Source: JBCDGZ01 sp038750655
GTDB taxonomy: Bacteria; Bacteroidota; Bacteroidia; Chitinophagales; Saprospiraceae
Direction: 5' to 3'
NCBI GenBank assembly: GCA_038750655.1
Contig: JBCDGZ010000098.1
Span: forward strand, 1 to 30,193
DNA: 30,193 bases
The notes beneath the pieces are model-generated. The model saw nothing but the letters and a program-made list of their open reading frames with translations, did not search any database and was not told the DNA's origin. This document shows positions 24,259 through 30,193 of this stretch, in pieces (the stretch's first letter is position 1; each line of letters opens with the position of its first letter). The position numbers were made by a program, and so were the translations under genes.

Positions 24259-26097
24259 TTAGAAGGCCCAGATCAGCGGAATCAAGATTAGGCTGACTAT
24301 TAGAAACAGCAGCAGCAGCGGCGCGCCGACCTTGAGGTAATCGCTGAACTTATAGCCTCCGGCGGCCATGACCATCGCATTGGTGGTGGTGCCGACGGGG
24401 GTAAGGAAGGCTGTAGAGGCACTGACGGCAACGACTGCCATGAAAGGCTTGGGGGAGAGCCCCAGCGAGGTAGCGGCCAGTATGGCGATGGGTGCCATCA
24501 GCACCGCAGTAGCCGAGTTGTTGATCACCTGGCTGAATACGCTGGTTAGAAGAAAAATACCGCCCAGCATCAACAGCGGATCAATCGCTCCCAGATATTC
24601 TACTAGACCATCTGCGGCCATCTGGGCAATCCCCGTTTTTTGCAGGGCGGTACCCATCGGGATCATCGCTGCAATCATGATCACACTGACCCAGCTGATG
24701 CCTTTGTATGCCTTGGCGATGGGTACGCAGCCCGAGAGCACGATGATTCCTGCGCAGATGAGCACCGCAATCGTCCCCGGTACTACCTTAAAGACCATCA
24801 GCCCGATCATCAACAGCAGGGTCCCCATTGCGATGTAGGATTTGGTGGTCAATGTTGGGATATTTTTGACCATGCCTTCGGTACTGCCGCACAAAACCAG
24901 GTCTTTGAAAAGCTCCGTAAGGGCTTCGATGTTGGTCCAGGTCCCTCGGATCAGAAAGGCGTCGCCAGCTCGGACGATCACCTCCTGGCCACCTAGTGGC
25001 TTGTTGTTGCGCGAGGCCCCCAGCAGTTGTATCCCGAATCGTTGGAAGTATTCCCCCAGCTTAAGTTTTCGCCCCACAAAGATCGACTTGGGCGTAACGA
25101 TGACTTCCGCCATGCCCAGTTCCTGGCTAACCACCTGATCCTCAAGAGCTTCTTCGATGGATTCGGTCGGCTGTAGGGCGAGGTTAAAGTCGATCATCAA
25201 GCGGTGAATCGCCTCGGGCTCGCCCCGCACCGTTATGATGTCCGAGCGTTGAAACTGCGTATTCGGCGAGGGAAATTCGATGTAGGGTGAAGCGGGGTGG
25301 GGCAGGCCCGCCTCCTTTCTGCGCAGGCGCGTTACTGTCACCCCGTATTGCTCTTCAAAGGGCCAATCTCTAATCAGACTGTCGATCAAGCGGGAGGAGG
25401 AGCGCAGGCGAAGGCGCCAAAAGTTCTTGTCAATGTTATAGGTATCTACCCAGCGGCCCAACTCAGATTCGATGTTGACGGGGCGGTTTTTGGTTTTGTA
25501 GCTGGGCAAAATGCGATAGCCCACAAAGCGGAAGTAGAGTACGGCGATGATCATTAGGGGGAGGCCGATGAGGCCGAACTCAAAGAAGGAGAAGGCCACC
25601 AGGCCCTGCTCGACCAGCGCATTGCTGACGATGATGTTGGGGGGCGTGCCAGTGAGGGTGAGTAGGCCGCCGGTGTTGGAGCCGAAGGCGGTGGGCATCA
25701 GCAGCTTGGAGGGCAGGGTGCCGATGTTCCAGGCGGCGGAGATGGTGACGGGTAGGAGGGTGGCTACGGTGCCGGTGTTGCTAACGAAGCCGGAGAGTAG
25801 GCCAGAGCCGAAGGTCAGGAAGACTAAGAGCTTGGATACACTCCCCTGGGCCCACTGCACGAGCTTTTGGCCCGCCAGAGCCGTCCAGCCCGTCTGGGCT
25901 AGCCCTTCACCGATGATAAACAGCGCCGCAATCATGATGACCGTAGGATTACTAAAGCCTGCCAGGGTTTCGGTCAGGTCCAGTATGCCAGTCAAAAATA
26001 GGCTCAGCATAGAAAGGAGGGCGACGACATCAGGGGGATATTTGCCCCATACGAAAAGAGAGATGGTGACGGCTAAGATGATTAGCATCGTACTCAT
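24259..26097 (-). CDS. SLC13-type transporter with RCK_C (TrkA_C) domains
   Basis: 612 residues from the ATG at 26097. About six membrane helices (1-200), a cytosolic insert (about 205-410) and about six further helices (415-612) give the inverted-repeat layout of the SLC13/DASS (CitMHS-like) family. Signature turns are visible as GFVSNTGTVATLLP (about 103-116) with GLLTLTGTPPN in the first half, and QVINNSATAVLMAP then TPVGTTTNA in the second. The insert holds two RCK_C units (the first ending SDIITVRGEPEAI, the second VGRKLKLGEYFQRF to GDAFLIRGTW). Relatives move dicarboxylates, citrate or sulfate with sodium or protons. Co-transcription with acnB favours a di- or tricarboxylate substrate, but this is inference. 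Its ATG overlaps the stop of the HIT gene (ATGA, 26094-26097). Confidence 0.88.
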   Translation of the reverse strand: MSTMLIILAVTISLFVWGKYPPDVVALLSMLSLFLTGILDLTETLAGFSNPTVIMIAALFIIGEGLAQTGWTALAGQKLVQWAQGSVSKLLVFLTFGSGLLSGFVSNTGTVATLLPVTISAAWNIGTLPSKLLMPTAFGSNTGGLLTLTGTPPNIIVSNALVEQGLVAFSFFEFGLIGLPLMIIAVLYFRFVGYRILPSYKTKNRPVNIESELGRWVDTYNIDKNFWRLRLRSSSRLIDSLIRDWPFEEQYGVTVTRLRRKEAGLPHPASPYIEFPSPNTQFQRSDIITVRGEPEAIHRLMIDFNLALQPTESIEEALEDQVVSQELGMAEVIVTPKSIFVGRKLKLGEYFQRFGIQLLGASRNNKPLGGQEVIVRAGDAFLIRGTWTNIEALTELFKDLVLCGSTEGMVKNIPTLTTKSYIAMGTLLLMIGLMVFKVVPGTIAVLICAGIIVLSGCVPIAKAYKGISWVSVIMIAAMIPMGTALQKTGIAQMAADGLVEYLGAIDPLLMLGGIFLLTSVFSQVINNSATAVLMAPIAILAATSLGLSPKPFMAVVAVSASTAFLTPVGTTTNAMVMAAGGYKFSDYLKVGAPLLLLFLIVSLILIPLIWAF

Positions 26098-26441
26098 ACT
26101 AGAGGCGATCCTTTTTCATCGCGCAGTCGCTTCCCTTGGTGAACATACCAATGGAGGTGCTGGCTGGTTTTATAATTGCCGACATTAGAACAAATTCGGC
26201 AGCCGCCGTACTGATCTTCAAATAGTTTAGTCACCATTCTAATAGCTTCGAAGAAATCGCGGTTCAACGCTGCATTGTTAGGATAGCTGGAAAGCGAATC
26301 GAGATGCATTTTGGGAATAATAACCACGTGGTTTTCCCAGTAGGGCTTGGTGTGATGGAAAGCCATGACCAAGTCCGTTTCGAAAACAATTGCTACTTTC
26401 AGCTGACCAGTCAGAATTTTTTCGCGATAAAAATCTTTCAT
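26094..26441 (-). CDS. HIT-family protein with altered triad
   Basis: 115 residues from the ATG at 26441, cytoplasmic. The HIT fold is visible: FETDLVMAFHHTKPYWENHV, then VVIIPKMHLDSLSSY, and the motif HLHWYVH at 95-101. In the usual HxHxHxx triad the positions are His95, His97 and then Tyr99 where the third His should be; His101 follows two residues later. His97 corresponds to the usual nucleophile. HIT proteins hydrolyse or transfer nucleotidyl groups; the changed third His may alter activity. A Cys pair CRIC (81-84) is of unknown use. It is between acnB (7-base gap) and the SLC13 gene (4-base overlap), so it is translated from the same message; a link to aconitase function is not known. 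Confidence 0.85.
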   Translation of the reverse strand: MKDFYREKILTGQLKVAIVFETDLVMAFHHTKPYWENHVVIIPKMHLDSLSSYPNNAALNRDFFEAIRMVTKLFEDQYGGCRICSNVGNYKTSQHLHWYVHQGKRLRDEKGSPLV

Positions 26442-26448
26442 TGCCCGC

Positions 26449-29253
26449 CTAGTACGAAATCTTATGATCCGACACGGGGCTGGAAGTCATTTTTTTAAGC
26501 GGTGGAGCAAATTGGGTTAATTTGATGCCTTTGACCGCAGATTTATATTCCTCTAGCGTAGGCGTTCGGCCCAAGATGGCAGAAAGAACGACAACGGGTG
26601 TTGATGCCAGTAAGGATTCTCCTTTCTTACGATCGGAATCTTTCACGACACGACCTTGGAACAGACGAGTGGAAGTTGCCATTACGGTATCTCCCTTTTC
26701 GGCCTTTTCCTGGTTGCCCATGCAGAGGTTACAGCCGGGTCTTTCCAGATATAAGATATTGTCGTACTCCGTACGGGCCGCACTTTTTGGCGCAGTATCA
26801 TCAAACTCAAAACCGGAGTACTTCTGTAGCATTTCCCAATCGCCTTCCTCTTTGAGTTCATCAATGATATTATAGGTAGGGGCGGTGACGACCAGTGGTG
26901 CATTGAACTCCACTTTCCCGTGTTGTTCCTCCAGGTTTTTCAGCATTTTGGAAACAATCTTGATGTCCCCTTTGTGCACCATGCAAGAACCGACAAAGCC
27001 CAAATCCACGTGCTTATCTCCATCATAGTAGGACAGCTCACGGATGGTATCGTGGGTGTAACGTTTAGAGACATCCTCATTGTGGACATCTGGGTCAGCG
27101 ATCATTGGCTCATCAATGATGTCCAGGTCCACCACGAATTCTGCGTAATATTTCGCATTATCATCCGGAGTGAGGGGCGGTTTTTTACCCGATCTGATCT
27201 GCTCGATTCGGTGGTTGGCCTTATCGATGAGGCCCTGCAGGACTTGTTTTTCATTGTCCATGCCTTTGTCGATCATAATCTGAATCCTGCCTTTAGCGAT
27301 TTCTAACGACTCAATAAGGGTATCATCTTGAGAAATACAGATCGATGCCTTGGCTTTCATTTCTGCGGTCCAATCGGTGAAGGTAAAGGCTTGATCCGAA
27401 GGCAGGGTGCCGATGTGTACCTCAATAATTCTACCCTGGAATACATTCTCACCCTTGAATTTCTTGAGCATCTGAGATTGAGTAGCGTGTACAACATCGC
27501 GGAAATCCATGTGATCCTTCATTTCGCCTTTGAACGTCACCTTTACCGATTCGGGGATCGGCATAGAGGCTTCACCTGTAGCCAGTGCGAGCGCAACGGT
27601 ACCAGAGTCGGCTCCGAAGGCTACTCCTTTAGACATTCTGGTGTGCGAGTCCCCACCGATGATGATCGCCCAATCGTCTATGGTAATGTCATTGAGGACC
27701 TTATGGATAACATCGGTTAATGGATGGTATTTGTGTTCTGGATGACGAGCCGTAATCAGACCGAAGTCATTCATAAACTTCATCAATCTGGGGATGTTTT
27801 CCTGCGATTTGAGGTCCCATACCGAAGCGGTGTGACAACCTGACTGATAGCCACCGTCTACAATGGGAGAAATTACCGTAGCAGCCATCATTTCCAATTC
27901 CTGGGAAGTCATCAAGCCTGTCGTATCCTGCGAACCAACGATGTTGACCTCTACACGAACATAAGACCCAGCGTGTAAGACAGCGCCCGAAGTGCCTACG
28001 GCATTCTTATTGAAAATTTTCTCTACCGCCGTCAGCCCCTGCCCCTCGTGCGAAATCTCCTTAGAAGGCGCAAATACCGGCGGAACTGCGATGCCCAGCA
28101 TCTTGGCCGCAAAAGCCTGCAATTTTTTACCAAATACAATAGCGTAAGAGCCTCCGGCCCGCATGAATTCCATCTTCTGAGGCGTGAAGGCCGAGGAAAT
28201 ATCCATCAACTCCTGATCACCATTGTAGAGTTTCTTGGTTTTGGTATTGATAGTCAGCACCGTACCTGTATCAATAGAATATGCCTGCTCCAAAATCGGT
28301 TCTCCCTCTTCATCTACGACCAGGTTGCCCTCTTCGTCGTACTTCTTAACCCAGTTTTTCAGGTCTAAACCAATACCTCCCGTAACACCAACGGTGGTGA
28401 GGAAGATTGGCGAAATGCCGTTCGTACCGGCCACCACCGGTGCAATGTTAATAAAAGGAACATAAGGACTAGCTGGCTTACCAATCCAGAGAGCAACATT
28501 GTTTACGCCCGACATTCTGGACGAGCCTACTCCCATCGTTCCTTTCTCCGCAATCAGCATAACCCGCTTATCCGGATGAGCAGCTTGCAAATCCAGCAGT
28601 TGGTTTTGCTGCTCTTTATTGTGTTCAAACATACACTGACCGTGCAGCTCGCGGTCTGATCTAGAGTGGGCATCACTCCCCGGAGAGAGCAAATCTGTAG
28701 AGATGTCTCCCACACCAGCCACAAACGTAACGATCTTGACCTCTTCCTCTACCTCTGGCAGTTTGGTGAAAAATTCTGCCTGCGCATAACTTTCGATGAT
28801 CCCTTTAGCGATTTCACCGCCTGCTTTGAAGGCTTTTTCTAGGCGTTCTGTATCCGCTTCGTACAAGAAAACTTGGGTCTTCAAAACCTTAGCCGCCTCC
28901 TGGGCAATTGATTCCTCATCGCCCAGTGCCAAATCCAGTAATACCTCCACAGAAGGCCCGCCTTTCATATGCGACAGCTGCTCAAAGGCAAAAGCCAGCG
29001 AAATTTCTTCCACTATCGTTTTACCGAGAATGATGTCCTTTAAAAATTGGGCTTTCACGCCTGCGGCACTTGTTGTGCCGGGTAATACATTGTAAATGAA
29101 GAAGTTAAGAGAGTCTTCTCGATGTTCGTTATCTAAATCTTTGATTTGATCAATGATTTCGCTCAATAATTCTGCCCCATCAACGGGCTTCGGATGGAGT
29201 CCCTGTCCTTTTCTTTCTTCAATCTCTTTGAGGTATTCACTGTATCTACTCAT
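26449..29253 (-). CDS. acnB: Aconitate hydratase B (2-methylisocitrate dehydratase)
   Basis: 934 residues from the ATG at 29253, usual for AcnB (about 860-935). It interconverts citrate and isocitrate in the TCA cycle and can act on 2-methylisocitrate. The N-terminal HEAT-like domain (about 1-160) is followed by the swivel domain (about 170-390, EKGTMGVGSSRMSGVNNVAL) and the catalytic domains (about 400-900). The [4Fe-4S] ligands are Cys757 (VGSCMVHKGD), Cys841 and Cys844 (RPGCNLCMGNQ). The active-site stretch IGGDSHTRMSKGVAFGADSG (about 533-552) is intact. It heads an operon with a HIT protein and an SLC13 transporter. It has a good upstream spacer with a candidate -7 box. Confidence 0.97.
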   Translation of the reverse strand: MSRYSEYLKEIEERKGQGLHPKPVDGAELLSEIIDQIKDLDNEHREDSLNFFIYNVLPGTTSAAGVKAQFLKDIILGKTIVEEISLAFAFEQLSHMKGGPSVEVLLDLALGDEESIAQEAAKVLKTQVFLYEADTERLEKAFKAGGEIAKGIIESYAQAEFFTKLPEVEEEVKIVTFVAGVGDISTDLLSPGSDAHSRSDRELHGQCMFEHNKEQQNQLLDLQAAHPDKRVMLIAEKGTMGVGSSRMSGVNNVALWIGKPASPYVPFINIAPVVAGTNGISPIFLTTVGVTGGIGLDLKNWVKKYDEEGNLVVDEEGEPILEQAYSIDTGTVLTINTKTKKLYNGDQELMDISSAFTPQKMEFMRAGGSYAIVFGKKLQAFAAKMLGIAVPPVFAPSKEISHEGQGLTAVEKIFNKNAVGTSGAVLHAGSYVRVEVNIVGSQDTTGLMTSQELEMMAATVISPIVDGGYQSGCHTASVWDLKSQENIPRLMKFMNDFGLITARHPEHKYHPLTDVIHKVLNDITIDDWAIIIGGDSHTRMSKGVAFGADSGTVALALATGEASMPIPESVKVTFKGEMKDHMDFRDVVHATQSQMLKKFKGENVFQGRIIEVHIGTLPSDQAFTFTDWTAEMKAKASICISQDDTLIESLEIAKGRIQIMIDKGMDNEKQVLQGLIDKANHRIEQIRSGKKPPLTPDDNAKYYAEFVVDLDIIDEPMIADPDVHNEDVSKRYTHDTIRELSYYDGDKHVDLGFVGSCMVHKGDIKIVSKMLKNLEEQHGKVEFNAPLVVTAPTYNIIDELKEEGDWEMLQKYSGFEFDDTAPKSAARTEYDNILYLERPGCNLCMGNQEKAEKGDTVMATSTRLFQGRVVKDSDRKKGESLLASTPVVVLSAILGRTPTLEEYKSAVKGIKLTQFAPPLKKMTSSPVSDHKISY

Positions 29254-29306
29254 AATAATTTCCTTTTAAACATTAAATAGCGGCTATTCTGATTATCTAG
29301 AAGCAA

Positions 29307-29334
29307 CAAAATTAAGCAATGTGCCGGATTTAAA
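29307..29334 (-). promoter_or_regulatory. Candidate acnB promoter
   Basis: TAATTTTG on the minus strand (29314-29307) matches TAnnTTTG exactly, about 55 bases before the ATG. The -33 element is weak: TTTA at 29334-29331 with a 16-base spacer. Confidence 0.35.
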
Positions 29335-29410
29335 GAAGTATAGCTTATCCTAACTTAGTCTAAATACTACATTTTACCGGACAACAGAGAAATTGTTGCC
29401 ACCACGACGG

Positions 29411-29454
29411 TATAAAAAGAACTCCCACGCAACGTGGATAGTATACGTGGGAGT
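29411..29454 (-). terminator. Rho-independent terminator after the cupredoxin gene
   Basis: ACTCCCACG (29421-29429) and CGTGGGAGT (29446-29454) form a perfect 9-pair stem with a 16-base loop, 43 bases past the cupredoxin stop. On the minus strand the stem is followed by TCTTTTTATA (29420-29411), a proper U-tract. Confidence 0.8.
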
Positions 29455-29496
29455 ACCCGTTAGCTTTCGCTACTAAGGTTAATTTATCCTAGGCTT

Positions 29497-30138
29497 TTAT
29501 TGGACGAAAATCTTCTTGGTTTCAACCGCTCCATCGACATAGAGCGAGACCAAATAAATCCCGGAGGGAACATTCAGCCCAAAATTAACCTGATGGTTGT
29601 TGAAGCCCGCCGTTGCGTTGATCTTGGTAACCTCCAGATTCTGACCGGCAAAATTGGAGATACCGACAAAAGCGTCGTCAGAGGTACGCCTCAAATCAAA
29701 AGTGATAGTAATGTTTTGACTACTAGGTTGATAAATAACTGCCAGTGAGCTAACCTTTCCTTGAATCTCATTGGTCGAGGTTGTATTATCCTCTACAATA
29801 AGTGTACCTACCATACCATTGGCTGCATGGCTGCCCACGGAGCAATCATACTCATAGGTGCCTGCGACCGTAAAGACTCGGGTCAATAATACACCATCAG
29901 TCGTGGGGCTAGAGCTAAAGCTTTCCGGGTTGTTGTAGCTATTGCCCGTCAAGGTATTGACATCGGCATTGACATTGTGAAAGCCTCCTTCATTAATCCA
30001 ACGTACTGTATCTCCGATACTGATAGTCAGGGAGTTGGGGTTGTAGAAAAAGTTGCCGGATCTAACGAGGTGTAAGGTTTGTGCTTGCGTACTGGACAGT
30101 AAAAAGAACGTACAAAAGAGTAAAAGAACGTATTTCAT
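29497..30138 (-). CDS. Secreted cupredoxin with T9SS type A sorting domain
   Basis: 213 residues from the ATG at 30138. The signal peptide is MKYVLLLFCTFFLLSSTQA. The plastocyanin-like domain (about 22-117) has all type 1 copper ligands: His54 in GGFHNV, Cys99 in YDCS, His104 in GSHAAN and Met109 in NGMVG (spacing Cys-x4-His-x4-Met). Residues about 125-213 are a C-terminal type IX secretion sorting domain (type A), ending SGIYLVSLYVDG and ETKKIFVQ. It is therefore expected at the cell surface or outside the cell as an electron carrier; the partner is unknown. It is a single gene with its own terminator. The 55 bases upstream are AT-rich, and no exact TAnnTTTG box was found in them. Confidence 0.9.
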   Translation of the reverse strand: MKYVLLLFCTFFLLSSTQAQTLHLVRSGNFFYNPNSLTISIGDTVRWINEGGFHNVNADVNTLTGNSYNNPESFSSSPTTDGVLLTRVFTVAGTYEYDCSVGSHAANGMVGTLIVEDNTTSTNEIQGKVSSLAVIYQPSSQNITITFDLRRTSDDAFVGISNFAGQNLEVTKINATAGFNNHQVNFGLNVPSGIYLVSLYVDGAVETKKIFVQ

Positions 30139-30193
30139 GTAACTGAAATTTTAGTTAGAAAATTCTGATTATAAATAATATATTGTTAATATC

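Noticed and set aside
24253..24271. Small dyad CTGGGC/GCCCAG between ppc and the SLC13 gene
   Set aside because: Only 6 pairs, overlaps the SLC13 stop and no T-tract either way; not convincing as a terminator.
1..30193. CRISPR array, tRNA, rRNA, insertion sequence or attachment site
   Set aside because: No regular spaced repeats, cloverleaf-like segments, transposase/integrase motifs or flanking direct repeats were noticed on reading.

Overview
The window looks like a chromosomal segment of a Bacteroidota bacterium, most likely from the Saprospiria/Lewinella side of the phylum. This placement is inferred from four things: a cupredoxin carrying a C-terminal type IX secretion (T9SS) sorting domain, many short Bacteroidota-style lipoproteins and outer-membrane proteins, AT-rich spacers with promoters of the TTG-N19-TAnnTTTG type instead of E. 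coli-type boxes, and starts without Shine-Dalgarno sequences. GC content is moderate. No tRNA, rRNA, CRISPR array, transposase or integrase was seen.

Layout. (1) 1-1023: the 5' part of a von Willebrand factor A lipoprotein that runs off the left edge. (2) 1317-3525: a four-gene minus-strand operon (HPF-like ribosome factor, SnoaL-like envelope protein, unknown secreted protein, DUF2490-like outer-membrane protein). (3) 3736-5965: an outer-membrane beta-barrel protein followed by an S41-family peptidase lipoprotein, closed by a hairpin at 3628-3661. (4) 6074-19903: the most unusual part, five co-directional minus-strand genes with gaps of 5-52 bases and a hairpin terminator after the last gene. 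In order of transcription they encode 361 aa (SprB-like repeat plus beta-sandwich), 939 aa (HExxH metallopeptidase with a TIG domain), 182 aa (lipoprotein), 1734 aa (giant beta-rich protein) and 1351 aa (giant FN3-like protein). The four large proteins have neither an N-terminal signal peptide nor a T9SS tail. (5) 19904-20476: a 573-base AT-rich spacer with nested inverted repeats and a possible promoter. (6) 20477-21337: a signal-less periplasmic-binding-protein-like protein, divergent from ppc (21524-24244, PEP carboxylase). (7) 24259-29253: an operon of acnB (aconitase B), a HIT-family protein and an SLC13-type transporter with RCK_C domains. (8) 29497-30138: the T9SS-sorted cupredoxin, with a rho-independent terminator behind it.

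Functionally, the right third is central carbon metabolism (PEP carboxylase for oxaloacetate supply, aconitase, and a probable di/tricarboxylate or anion transporter). The left third is envelope proteins. The 13.8-kb block between them is the candidate undescribed system. It encodes very large multidomain proteins that look extracellular by composition (Ig/FN3/TIG-like, Asn/Thr/Gly-rich, one metallopeptidase) but lack any recognisable export signal, together with one small lipoprotein. I infer a leaderless secreted or payload system, for example cargo of a contractile injection apparatus encoded elsewhere. No core gene of such an apparatus is in the window, so this remains a hypothesis.
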